Below, one piece after another: positions 33,065 to 44,090 of a stretch of 64,000 nucleotides of DNA. Source of the DNA: Azadirachta indica (taxonomy: Eukaryota > Streptophyta > Magnoliopsida > Sapindales > Meliaceae). Positions within the stretch are counted from its first letter, which is position 1; each line of letters opens with the position of its first letter. A model generated the notes under the pieces. The model worked only from the letters and a program-made list of their open reading frames with translations. It did not search any database and was not told the origin of the DNA. The DNA is taken from NCBI GenBank assembly GCA_022749755.1, contig CM040450.1, positions 1,562,218-1,626,217 on the forward strand, written 5' to 3'. Both the position numbers and the translations under genes were made by a program.

Positions 33065-33835
33065 TGATGCAAACAAAATTGCGCAACCACGTAAACAAGA
33101 GGAGAAACTCAGACATAAGGCTGGAGACACTCAATTGCAGCATTTATATGATTCGCTAAGTGTGCCAAATGGACCGATTACAAGAGTTAAAGCCAAGACA
33201 TTGCAAAGTACCTTAAATGAACTAATTAAAAAGATGTGTAATTCAAATATAATTCAAGATACATGTCTTGAAGAATTAGGCTCAGTAAACATTATTCAAG
33301 CGATCAGAGTCCAAGAAGACGAATATGGAAATGTTTGAAAATTATAATCCATTTGTATAATTTTTAAGAATCTTAAAATGCTGTAATCACTTACATCATA
33401 CACGTACGACGTCATTGCTTATATTTTCATGTTTAAAATTTGTAGTTTTAAAAGTCATAAAGTTTGTATTTAACTTATCAAATTGTTAGGTAAAATTGTT
33501 TGCCTAATGCTAATTTTTGACATTTTTTCTTTGTATTTGCCTATAAAAAGGCTTTCATTTTTTAAATGAAACAAGCAATTTTGAGTGTTAAGTTATTTCT
33601 TACAAGTTTTTATTCTTGAACTCTTTAAGTTTAATTTCTTGTGGCGATCAAAAACAACCAAACTTTTCATCTAGATTCCTAAGTGTCTTTCTTAAGAATT
33701 CTTGGTGTGGCGTTTGGTTCTTATTTAGATAGGTATTCGGTCAAAACTCAATAAACTTGCATTTTGGGGAAATCTTGGAGTTCTTTACTACATTTGGTGT
33801 TAAATTTTGTCACATTATTGATGAGGTACGTATCA
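33065..33835 (+). repeat. 5' LTR of A3
   Basis: TGATGCAAACAAAATTG to GGTACGTATCA, 771 bp. The Pol-tail frame is open from before the LTR to 33338 (GPITRVKAKTLQSTLNELI). It lacks the TATATATATGACGTCATTG stretch present in other A LTRs between the two CGACGTCATTG-type blocks, which explains the shorter length. CTATAAAAAGGC is at about 33541. PBS TGTTATCAGATC follows at 33838. Confidence 0.85.
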
Positions 33836-34347
33836 TTTGTTATCAGATCTTTGGTTCCAAGGCAAGTTTAAGTTATCCTTTACTTCTTCAATTAGAATTA
33901 TGAAAAAAAAATACAAAAAAAAAATTATTGTGGCCAAATTCCTCCTTGACTGGTCCAAATTCGAATTTTGTATTTTACTTTCTTCAATATATTTTGAGTT
34001 CATATTTTTATTTCTAGTTCCTAAAAGAAAATAAAGCAAAAAAAAAAAGAAAAAAAAAAAAAAAAAAGAGAATTGTTGTTATCCATTTTATTCATAATTT
34101 CTTATAGTATTAACCTAATATTTCTTATTCTTGATCCAATATTGTTATTGTTTGCATCAATTTCTTAAAAATTGCTCATTGAATCTTGTGATCTGTTTTG
34201 GTTGCTTCTTATCTTAAATTGTCACTTAAATTTTGATTAAGAGTGTGCAAGTGTGAGGACATTTGAGTGCTCAAACACAAGAGTGAGTGAAAACACGTGA
34301 GGGAGTGCTTGTGAGGTTTATAACTTTGTTTTGCAGATTTCAAATAT

Positions 34348-35560
34348 GTCTCACAATTAAGAAGAAAATTCAACATCAGGGGTACAACTATCAACCACCC
34401 CGAACCTACAATTGCAAGCGTTATTGGGAGAGATGAGATGGATGACAAGGGCTGAGTTAAAACCAATCCATGAAAGGATGGATAGGTTGGAAGAAGAGAC
34501 ATCAAGAGGGCAACATCAAAGCTCTTCCATTAGACAACCACCTAGGCAAGTGCAACCGAGGGTACAATGGTTAATGTTGAGGATGATGAGGAGTTCGATG
34601 AATGACCAATGAACCAGGGCAGAAATTTGCGTGGTTATGGGAATAGAGAAGCTAGATTGGGTAGACTTAAGTTGTTGGACAATGATTTAGGAAGTATTAA
34701 GGTGAAAATTCCACCATTCCAAGGAAGAAACGATCCTAAAGCTTATTTAGATTAGGAGAAGAGAATAAAGATAGTTTTTTATTGTCACAACTACTCCGAA
34801 ATCAAAAAGGTAAAACTTGCGGTAATTGAATTTACTGATTATGCTATTATTTGGTGGGATCAATTGTTGAAGGATAGGAGAAGGAATCAAGAATGTCCTG
34901 TTGAGACGTAGGACGAGATGAAAATAATACTGAGAAGACATTTCATTCCAAGCTACTACTATCGGGAGTTGTTCAGCGTCTAACTCAAGGATCTAAAAGC
35001 ATAGATGAATACTACAAAGAGATAAAGGTTGCTATGATCCGAGCAAATGTAGAGGAGGATAGAAAAGCTATCATGGCTAGGTTCTTACATGGTTTAAATC
35101 GTAAGATCACAGATGTGGTGGAAATGCAACATTATGTAGAGTTGACAGATATAGTACACCAAGCCATCAAAGTTAAGTAACAATTGAAGCGAAAAAACAT
35201 AGCTAGGAGAGGAGTAAGCATAACTGCTACAAACTCATGGAGATCAACCCCTAAACGAGAAGAATTTCCATCAACAAAGTCTAAGTCCAAAGCCTCTAAG
35301 GATGTCAAACAATTTGTGCCGCAAAAACAATGTAACATTGAATCCACTGCTTCTAGAAATCGTGACATTAAGTGTTTTAAATGTCAAGGTAAGGGTTATA
35401 TAGCTAGTTAATGCCCAAATAAAAGGGTAATAGTAATCAATGCTCAAGGGGAGATTGAATCAGAAAGAGAAAAAGAAGACGAAATAGAAGGCATGCCACT
35501 TCTTGAACACAACTACGAAGGGCAATGCGCTGCGGAAGGAGAATTATTAGTGGCAATATG
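34348..35560 (+). pseudogene. gag of A3
   Basis: MSHN then TAA, as in A1. 34412-34612 has LQALLGEMRWMTRAELKPIH. Broken capsid text follows (GSIKVKIPPFQGRNDPKAYL then a stop, IWWDQLLKDRRRNQECPVET then a stop). 35184-35411 has a basic stretch and CFKCQGKGYIAS, with Tyr (35397-35399) for the zinc His, the same change as in A1, and a stop in place of the next residue. The leader 33850-34347 has A-runs at 33901-33930 and 34030-34070 and no gene. Confidence 0.8.
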
Positions 35561-35924
35561 AGCTTTTAGCGTACAGGTTAAGGAAGAAGAAAATGATCAG
35601 CGGGAGAACTTATTTCATACTCGGTGTTTCATCAACAACAAAGTTTGTAGTGTTATAATTGGAGCAAGTTACACCAACGTGGTCAACACCGAATTAGTGA
35701 AAAAATTGTTGTTACCTACCATGAAACATCTACGATCGTACCGGCTTCAATGGCTAAACAATTGTAGAGAAATTAAGGTAACAAAACAAGTGTTGGTGGC
35801 ATTTTCTATTGGCAAGTATAAGGATGAGGTCCTTTGTGACGTGATTCTTATGTACACATGTCACATCCTATTGGGCAGACCATGGCAGTACGATTGACGA
35901 GTCACACATGATGGTTTCACCAAT
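35561..35924 (+). pseudogene. Protease of A3, 3'-truncated
   Basis: The block NLFHTRCFINNKVCSVIIGA is read near 35605-35665. A three-base loss removes one residue of the D-G-G-S site, and Asp is changed. 35679-35897 is open with LVKKLLLPTMKHLRSYRLQW and LVAFSIGKYKDEVLCDVIL then CHILLGRPWQYD and a stop. The text stops near 35924 after THDGFT, where C LTR sequence starts. Confidence 0.75.
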
Positions 35925-36505
35925 AAAGGCTGTGCAAGGCCATATTCGAATGATGTCTCAAGACTAAGCAAGCATGTTCAACTCTTTTATTTGTAATTCG
36001 AATCAGATCTTCATCATGATGAAAATTTTGGATTTCATGCGCCATTGGGCTAAGTTGTTGCTCAAACCCATTATCTATCTTAGTATTATTTATAAACATA
36101 TGTTATTTAGTTTGTTATGTGTTTAGGCTGTTAATATTAATTATTAAGCCCAAATTCAGTTTGTTTTAATTTAAATTAGAATAAATATAGTCTTGTGGCC
36201 AAACACTTCATTTAGGGTTAATTAAATCTTGTACCTTTATATATTTAGCCACATGCTCCCATGGAAACATCATTACTCTTTGAATGAAAAAAAAAATAGA
36301 GTGTTTCTCTTGTTTTGATTCTTTCTTGAGTCAAGATTCTTACAATCAAAACTAATTACTTTGAGGGTATTTTATTTTAAGGTTTTATTTCACAAGTTGA
36401 AATTGGATTGCAGACTTGGGTAAATCTGATTTATCTTTCCAAGAGGTTGCTTTCATGCGTAAAGATATTGGGGTCTCAAGTTTAATATACTCAAGGTTCG
36501 TATCA
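35925..36505 (+). repeat. Family C LTR fragment in A3
   Basis: From about AAGGCCATATTCGAATG (35937) to GTTCGTATCA (36505) it matches the reverse complement of the left three quarters of the solo C LTR at 28134-28959. The first ~250 bases of the LTR are missing, as is the A3 DNA from protease to mid-integrase. A likely history is a C insertion in the A3 integrase, and then a deletion from the C LTR back to protease. The open frame 35917-36099 is not a gene. Confidence 0.8.
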
Positions 36506-37005
36506 ACTTTGTTCGTACTATCATACAAAAAAACCTAAAAGTTGGGAAGATTGTTTGCCGCATGTTGAATTTGTTTATAATCGTTATGTTCATTCTACCA
36601 CTAAGTTTTCACCTTTTAAAATTGTCTATGGTTTCAATCCACTAACTTCTTTGAATTTAACTCTACCTATGAGTGAGTGCGTTAATTTAGATGGCAAGAA
36701 GAAAGCTGATTTTATTAAGCAAATTCATGAGAAAGCAAGGCCACACATAGAACAATGAACGAAACAATATGCCAAGCAAGCCAATAAGGGATGCAAGAAG
36801 GTTGTCTTTGAACCTAAAGATTAGGTTTGGTTACATATGAGGAAGGAGCGTTTTACTAAACAAAAATGTTCTAAACTTCTACCAAGGGGAATTGGCCCAT
36901 TTCGCGTAGTGGAACGCATGAATGACAATGCCTACAAACTTGAACTATCAGGTGAGTATGGGGTTAGTGCAAACTTTAATATTTCTGACTTATCTCTTTA
37001 ATGTG
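36506..37005 (+). pseudogene. Integrase C-terminal part of A3
   Basis: The plus strand reads VLSYKKT-like text where IIQKNLK is expected. In 36555-36758 it reads [20 protein letters not shown] and [20 protein letters not shown] then [21 protein letters not shown] stop replaces Gln at 36756. Then QANKGCKKVVFEPKD, a stop for L/W, PRGIGPFRVVERMNDNAYKL and SANFNISDLSL, a stop, and the LTR. The catalytic part is absent. The polypurine tract is lost too. Confidence 0.8.
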
Positions 37006-37579
37006 GAAATGTTCAAGCGATCGGAGTCTAAGAAGACTAAAATGGAAATGTTCAAAAATTATAGTCCATTTGTGTAATTTTTAAGAATTTTAAAATGATA
37101 TAATCACTTACATCATACACGTACGACGTCATTGCTTATGTCACATATATATGACGTCATTACTTATGTTTTCATGTTTGAAATTTATAGTTTTAAAAGT
37201 AATAAAATTTGCATTTAATTTGTCAAATTGTTAAGTAGGATTGTTGGCTTAACTTTTGACATTTTCCTTTTGTATTTGCCTATAAAAAGGCTTTCATTTT
37301 TTAAATGAAACAAGCAATTTTGAGTATTAAGTTATTTCTTACAAGTTCTTATTCTTGAACTCTTCAAATCTAATTTCTTGTGGCATTCAAAAATAATCAA
37401 ACTTATCATCTAGATTCCTAAGTATTTTTCTTAAGGATTCTTAGTGTGGCGTTTAAGTAATCATAGTCTTGATTCTTATCTAGATAGGTATCGGGTCAAA
37501 ACTCAATAAACTTACGTCTTGGGGTTCTTTACTACATTCGGTGTTGGGTTTCGTCATATTATTGGCGAGGTTCGCATCA
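37006..37579 (+). repeat. 3' LTR of A3, 5'-truncated
   Basis: It starts at about GGAAATGTTCAAGCGATCGG in the last codons of the Pol tail and runs to GTTCGCATCA. It keeps the TATATATGACGTCATTAC stretch that the 5' LTR of the same element lacks. The right flank is TAACT and D gag. The first ~230 bases of the LTR and the polypurine tract are missing. Confidence 0.8.
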
Positions 37580-38057
37580 TAACTATTACTATAGAGATTT
37601 GCATAAAAAGTTGCAAGGGTTGGTTCAAGGTTCCATGAGTGTAGAGGACTATTACAGGGAGATGGAGATAGTTATGATTAGAGCAAACATAGAAAAAGAT
37701 CGAGAAGCAACAATGGCAAGATTTGTTGGTGGTTTAAACAAGGAGATTGCTGATGTTGTTGATTTATAACACTATGTGGAGATGGAGGAGCTATTGCACA
37801 AAGCCATTAAAGTGGAAAAACAAATCAAATAAAAAAGGTTCAGATTTAGATCGGTTTTTAGGTCTTTATAGAAATCTTATTAGAAGCACAATCAAGCTAC
37901 CTTAAAATAAAAGAAGTACGAAAGCAAAAGGATTCTGTTGTTGTTTCTAAAGACAAAATTGAAACTGAAACTTATTTTAAGTCACATGAAGTTTAGTATT
38001 TTAGGTACTAAGGATTGGGCATATTGCTTCTTAATGCCTAAACAAAAGATGGTATTC
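37580..38057 (+). pseudogene. gag of family D, piece 3
   Basis: It goes on from 33064: [59 protein letters not shown], a stop, HYVEMEELLHKAIKVEKQIK and then stops. A degraded zinc knuckle lies near 37996-38052, where the spacing of a CFRCQGLGHIASQC-like block can be seen only with Cys and Gln codons turned to stops and Tyr. It is cut at 38057 by the H LTR. TATTC (38053-38057) should be the left target copy. Confidence 0.75.
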
Positions 38058-39319
38058 TGTCGCAGGCACCAAAAGTAAAACTTAAACTCCTAAATAAGAT
38101 ACATTTAGTGGTGTGAATAAGGATCGTTCCTACGGAGAGTATCTAGTCTAGTTTTATAACTATGTGAACAAGGATTGTTTAGGGGGGGGGTGTGGAGATG
38201 TAGGGCTGTTGAATATAAAGAAAATAATTAAGGAACAATTCAAATGTGAAAATCAATCAAAAGAACAAAATTTGGTCTAAGTCAACATCCATCATCGATA
38301 TTTTATAACTAATCATCAATATTAAAATATATCAATTTACGCTTTGAATATTCATTGTTGAAGCTATCTTTCATATCTCTTCTTAGTCGTAGTCGATTAG
38401 AAAATAAGCGATCTAATCAACTCTAACTACTAAATAACCTAAGAAAAGTCCTAAAGGTTTCATTTAGTAGTAGTTTTAAGAATTAGAGAGACTAATTAAT
38501 CTAAACAACACAAGCACAAGCGGTTGCATTTAGTTTAGTTGAACATTCTTCCTAAGATCTAACAATTTTTGACGCAATAAATCATTAATTCTAGTTGCTT
38601 CACAAATCAGAAGAATCAAACAATTACAATTTGATATCTGGCATGGCAGTAGATTGCAACGAATAATAAACTAATAGGCCTCCTAGTAATTAAATGAGAT
38701 AATCATGAAAATAGGCGCAAAAGAACATTCGTTACTCAAGCATAAATTAAACAATAAGAATCAAATTAAATCTCATAATTTTATTAATTTTGAGACTTCC
38801 GTTTCCTTTGACCAATTATAAAAGTTTAATCACGTAGGGCCTTGATGACAATTCGAAAGAAAAATTAAAGAAGAGAATAGAGAGAAAGGTACCCATCTCA
38901 TGATTTCTCCTTGCTTTAATACACATTAATTCACCTACTAGAATTCTACCAAATCTCCTGAAATAACAATATTCAAATTTGACTAATCAAGGAAAAATAT
39001 TAAAAACAAAATAAAATCTTAATGTAAATAGGAGGGTGGTGATTTTAGCTCTAATTTTCGTGTACCAGATTTGAAAACTTTTAAAAATAAACTGCATTAA
39101 ATCCGTGTATTGAAATTGTGAGCTAAGGAACATTCCAGAGCGTCAACCACACAGAGGTAGCAACTTCAAGCCCAAATTCGTCCTTGATGCAGCCAGAATC
39201 TCCCAAAACTCAAAACATGAAAGTTGTAGATCCTTTTCTTAATGTTCTACGGCATCTTGAATCATCTCAATTCAAGCTTGGATTAAGGGAGAAAAATATG
39301 TCATTCTGTATTCTAATCA
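38058..39319 (-). repeat. 3' LTR of H
   Basis: TGTCGCAGGCACC to GAATTCTAATCA-type end (CTGTATTCTAATCA), about 1262 bp, chosen as the TG/CA pair that abuts the tract at 39320 and the D gag border at 38057. The block AAGGATCGTTCCTACGGAGA near 38120 resembles the ...GTCCACAGGGAATATG block at the same place in E LTRs, typical of Athila-like LTR ends. A G9-10 run is at 38178-38188. No open frame of note. Confidence 0.7.
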
Positions 39320-39337
39320 AATTCTCCCACACTTAAC
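39320..39337 (-). promoter_or_regulatory. Polypurine tract of H
   Basis: On the minus strand GTTAAGTGTGGGAGAATT lies directly before the LTR start. It has the AAGTGTGGGAG core that also occurs internally in both H copies (2593-2609 and the complement of 41503-41520). Confidence 0.7.
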
Positions 39338-39620
39338 TCTTACTCGTCCTTAGCCAAAACTCAAATTCACTTTCTCAAAGATAGTAAGGTTGCAACGCCA
39401 TCAACAAAGAACAACCAAGCTCTTCAAAACTCACAGCACACCAAGAACAAATATTCTTAAACAATTTACAATTACTTAGCAAGCATTTTCACTTGAAGAT
39501 GGAATAAACTAAATAAGTAGACCCTCACAAAAATAAACACTCGACTCTCATGTGTTTGTAGGGTAAGTTTTGCCCTTAAATTCATTCCAATGGAAATGAT
39601 CTACCTTAAGCTTGCATATC

Positions 39621-40395
39621 TGATACCGGAAAATGGAGGTTTGTGTAGGGATTTACGCTTTTAACTAAATAAGGGTTGAAATAAGCTCTCCGCCTAAGGT
39701 TTACAACAAAAGGGATATAGAAACACCACCCTAATTTGCTAACCAAAGGTTGTAGAACTCAAAAGAATACACTCACCACTCTATGGAAAATTCTTCAAGA
39801 GATAGAGAGTATAAAATACAAGAATTTTATTAAACTCAACTCAAAACAACTTTTTTTCAATACTACAAGTTGAAAGCCTTTATATAGGCTCTTACAAGGA
39901 AAGAAATGTCAAAGATTAGGTTAACAACTCTTAGAGATTTCAATGGTTAGGCTAACAACTATTACCTAATTTTGACAAAAGAATACAAACATTTAAAATT
40001 CTTTGAAAATAACCAAAACAGCTAAAACTTTGAATTACAACTCACCAAATCCTTCTATCATCTAGAAATTAAACAAAACAAATTGAATTTAAGCTAAAAA
40101 ATCCTTTGAATTCCATGCATCCTGATTCTGCTTTGAAAATGAACATGTTGTGAAAAAATTATCATAACTTTCACTAGAGAACTCTAAATGCTAAACCGTA
40201 AAATTCTATAGAAAGCTTACTTCTTCAGCTTTCTAGTGGCACCAACCTCATTTTGAAATATTACTTCAGTGAATACAGTTTATTTTCCGAAATTACCCCT
40301 CTGACAGTGTCTTCATAACTTAGTAAATTAGGGTAATCTTCTTAAACATATTGGCACTGAAGTTGTGCTCTTAATGTTCGGACACTCTTGTGTCA
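39621..40395 (-). mobile_element. Solo LTR of family B in H
   Basis: TGATACCGGAAAATGG to CTTGTGTCA, 775 bp, with a perfect duplication ATATC (39616-39620 and 40396-40400). It gives the full length of the B LTR, which is truncated in both copies of the B element at 7700-15617. Antisense, TATATAGGCTC near 39876 is the probable TATA region. Confidence 0.9.
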
Positions 40396-41530
40396 ATATC
40401 TTCTCATTCTCCACCACCAAGATCACAAGCATAACATGAATCATAAGGACTTTTCAAGGGTTGTAACGGGGTTTAGGATCAAGGTGGGAAATATTTGGGA
40501 ATTTGGTTCAAAAGCCGTTAAAACTAGTGGAGCAAAAATAAATCAACTCAAGCTCAAATGTACAAGACACGTAAAACCAATCACTCCATTCAGCAACTTC
40601 TTCAATTTGGCTGCAAAGCATTTAAACCATGAGAAACTCTTGCATTGAAAAAGAGACCGATCAAATGAACACTTTTCTTCCTCCACAAGAAACAATGCTT
40701 CGCAATGCTAGCTTCCACCTTTGTATATATCATGTATAAACAAACCCCTCTCTTAGAATTTTAGGAGGGATTATGAACATGGATAGTTTGTAACATCAAA
40801 AGCAATTTCCTCCATCACCCTTTTCTTTGTTTTTTTAAACAATAAAACTCACAAATTGAGAATGAAAACATGTTTCATTTCACCAGTAATAGCATAACAT
40901 AAATCTAGACAACCCCACATTTATTTCTTGCACACCCATATATGTCATAATGATGAACAACGCTCCATTAGCTCTACAGATTGGATGAAGACATTATTTT
41001 TCAAGTTTAAAATTTGTAATGTGGGCTCTCAAAGACAAAAGCCAATAAAGCTCAAAGGGGTTGAACAAAGGGAAAAATAATAATTACAAGGTAGGTTATT
41101 TCACTTAAGTAGCTTAAAACAAAAAGGGACCTCAATCATAATCATGCATGCATGTGTCGATATGACCTCAAAGAGAATCAAGGCAAGTTCTAGAGAAACA
41201 AATCCATGGAAGAATATCTCACAGGAAAGAAAATAATGAAATTGATATGCATGTGTCATTCTAAAGGCTCAAAATCTCATGAGCTTTTGTCTACTAAATT
41301 TAGTCACTACCATTCTCAAGGAAAATAACTAGACTAACTAATTTTAAGTTGGAAGATTACTTATTCAATCATGTTATGAATTTTTTTTCAAGCTTAATTC
41401 ATCTTGCTCATGACATAGACAACCAAAATTCTTTGACAACAACAAAAACAAAGAGCAATAACTCTCTTTTTTTTTTAAAAAAGAAAATTAAAACACAACC
41501 TAAATCCCCCCCCCCCACACTTAAAACTTA

Positions 41531-41544
41531 CATTGTCCCCAATG
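41531..41544 (-). other. Conserved stem-loop in H
   Basis: CATTG-TCCC-CAATG (element strand CATTG-GGGA-CAATG), next to a long G-run on the element strand. The same hairpin is in H1 (2571-2584) and, with a longer stem, in E1 (45077-45094) and E2 (56085-56102). Role unknown. Confidence 0.6.
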
Positions 41545-41687
41545 CAAGGTGAAATGCAAAGAAAAGGTAAAAATAACCAAAATATAAATGCGAAAAGAAG
41601 AAGAAAAAGAAAAAGGAACTCCCTTTGGGTTGCCTCCCAAGTAGCACTTTTCTTTATGATAGTTAGCTCGACTTAATGCTCCCTTTA

Positions 41688-42682
41688 TCAATCAGTATAA
41701 ATCGGATCTTCAAGGTCCAATTGTGCCACATTCTCTACTTGTACACCTTCATAGAAAGGCTTAAGTCTATGGCCATTCACCTTGAATACTTTAGAAGTTG
41801 CTAAACTTCGAATTTCAATTGCACCATAAGGAAAAACATTAGTAACAACAAAAAGTCCAATCCATGAGAACGCAACTCAACCAGAAACAAACAAAGACGT
41901 GAATGGTAGAGAAAGACTTTTTGACCAACTTTAAATTCCTTCCTAGGGATCATCTTGTCATGAAAAGCCTTCATTCTTTCCTTGTAAATCCTTGCACTGT
42001 CATAGGCATCATTTTGAATTTCCTCTAACTCTTGTAGTTTCAACTTTTTGTGTTCTCCATTATCATCCATTTTTATGTTGAAATGCTTGATTGCCCAATG
42101 AGCCTTGTGTTCTAGCTCAACTAGAAGGTGGTATGGTTTTTTCCAAACACTAACCGATAAGGTGACATACCAATAGGCGTCTTATTTGCAGTTCTATACG
42201 CCCACAAGGCATCATCCAAGTGCAAACTCCAATCTTTTCTACTTGGATTGGCCGTGTTTTCAAGGATGGACTTGATCTCTCGATTGGACACTTCCGCTTG
42301 TCCACTAGTTTGCGGATGATAAGCAGTTGACATCTTGTGAGTCACATGGTATTTTCTCAGCAAAGCGTCCACAGTTCAATTGCAAATGTGAGTGCCTCGA
42401 TCACTTATTAGAGCTCTTGGAATTCCAAACCTAAAGAATATGTTAGACTTGATAAAATTTGTAACAATTTTAGAATCATTAGTCCTGGTAGCTTTAGCTT
42501 AAATCCATTTTAAGACATAATCAACAACAAGTAAAATATAAACATAGCTGAAAGGTATAGGGAACGGTCCCATGAAATCAATGCCTCAAACATCAAATAT
42601 TTCGCAAAATAGTATAGGGGTTTGTGGCATCTCATTCTTTTGAGAGATATTACCTGTATTTTGGCAGTGATCGCATGACCTA
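41688..42682 (-). pseudogene. Integrase C-terminal two thirds of H
   Basis: 42121-42372: [35 protein letters not shown] with the catalytic Glu, and [19 protein letters not shown]. The SDRGTH block before it is at about 42385-42405 with a stop near. The first-Asp block (GIDFMG) near 42575 is broken by a stop. 41801-42070 has the GQKVFLYHSRL block, then a frameshift. The end [14 protein letters not shown] is near 41745-41790, with the stop at 41688-41690. E1 interrupts the zinc region at the CDHC block. Confidence 0.8.
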
Positions 42683-44077
42683 TGCTACAACTTAAAGGTT
42701 GTAACTCCCAAATATAGGTTGTCTCAAGTAATAAAGTTCGGAAGTCTGAGTGTCAGTCCACAGGGAATATGTTATATTAAGTCTACAAGTCCAAAGGTCT
42801 AAACATTACAAATCCGAATATTCCAATGGAGTGAATTTGCTTATTGTCAAATTTAAATTCTATATTATTACATATTAGGGCATTAGGGATCCATTTTAAT
42901 GATTTGTATAGAACTTATTCTTGATCCTTTTTTTTAAAGAAAAATACAATTAAGAATCAAAAGTAGTGATCTTAATTGGATGATGAAAAAAACAAAACAT
43001 TTAAGCACAAAGAAATCAAAGACTTACCTTTTAGTTGATGGTGAAAAACTATAAGTTGCCTTACTCTTGATATGTAAAAAATATCCAAGTATTCAATGTA
43101 CCATTTGTTAACAATGAATCAAGGTTTCTAACAATTCAAAATCACTTGCAAAATATAGTACTCAATCAATAAAAAGATTAACAATGAAGAACAAAACAAA
43201 GGATCAAAGAACAAAACTATAAAATCATCAAAAGTTCACCCTTAGCCCTAATTACGAAATTAGAAATACATCATTGAAATTCAAATTACAACAATAAAAT
43301 AGAAATGGAAAAACAAAACTGATCTCCCTCCTCACTTCCACGTCTTCCTTTATATAGGTAAAACAAAAGACATTCCATATGTGTGAACATAATTTGGTCA
43401 ATTTCTAATTAATCACGCTCTACCAACTTTTAACATATCTTTGACTATGAAAACCACTGAATTTCGTAAAGCATCCTTCTTCAAAGTTGTAGGTGGATGA
43501 CTCATCTTTCTAATGGTCCATATCTCGCTCTTATTTCTATTTTAGACCATGAGTTGTGCTGAAAATAGCCAGAGATATTCAAGTCACATTTCTCCACCGC
43601 CCTTCTAGAATGATAGCTCTTTGTGGTAACCGACCAGTTGAAATTTAAGAAAGTACAAAACATAAACAATTTAGATCCCTTTCTCAGCTTTCTAGGTCAT
43701 CCAACCATGTAATTTTTCGTTACATATTTAGGGAGATACTGCCCAAATACGGAAGCATATTGGGCTGCTTCAAAGATGCGCTTGAGTTCTGTTGAAGCCC
43801 AATTTCGTCCCATTAATTGCTCGAACTGGTCCAACCTTTGGCTTACAATGAAATGATGAGTTTATGTTTGTCTGGCCCAAGAATCGTATCAATTGATAAT
43901 TTAGATTGAAAGATACGCTCATTATACGAAACCTGCGCAAAACTAACTATTTAGTCCAATTCATGTTTTACAATTCAATATAAAGGAATATGCTTCATTA
44001 TTGGGGAATAGAAGGACATTATTAAGTGTAAATCATAATATTTCTCTTGATAAACCTACACTTTTAAACATTCATCA
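42683..44077 (-). repeat. 3' LTR of E1
   Basis: TGCTACAACTTAAAGG to AACATTCATCA, 1395 bp. Starts and ends match the E2 LTRs (53711-55091 and from 62692). It contains the GTCAGTCCACAGGGAATATG block and, antisense, TATATAGG near 43353, a possible TATA region. The right side abuts a tract of nine C (nine G on the element strand). Confidence 0.85.
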
Positions 44078-44090
44078 CCCCCCCCCAACC
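44078..44090 (-). promoter_or_regulatory. Polypurine tract of E1
   Basis: Element strand GGTTGGGGGGGGG directly before the LTR start TGATGAATG. In E2 the same site reads GGTTGGTGGGTG, two changes. A second, internal tract of similar text (GGTTGGGGGGAG-like) lies near 45058-45070, about 1 kb away. Confidence 0.7.

Larger units (their letters stand above)
33065..37579 (+). mobile_element. Family A element A3, internally deleted
   Basis: Plus-strand A element in D gag: 5' LTR, mutated PBS, leader, gag, protease, then a C LTR fragment in place of RT, RNase H and the integrase start, then the integrase end and a 3' LTR that lacks its first ~230 bases. The duplication CAACT/TAACT shows it came in as one insertion. 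The PBS, the knuckle, the protease frame and both internal junctions are damaged. Confidence 0.85.
39338..41687 (-). other. Long 3' noncoding region of H with hairpins
   Basis: About 1.6 kb without the solo B LTR (39621-40395). Athila elements often have an env-like gene here, but I see none. The 86-codon plus frame 40388-40648 has no recognisable features. Conserved with H1 are the stem-loop at 41531-41544 (CATTG/CAATG), the inverted repeat at 41625-41640 (TTGGG/CCCAA) and a C13 run at 41505-41517, that is an internal G-rich tract on the element strand. Confidence 0.65.

Noticed and set aside
40388..40648. 86-codon frame in the H 3' region as an env-like gene
   Set aside because: It is on the opposite strand to H, has no membrane segment or known motif, and is not seen in H1.
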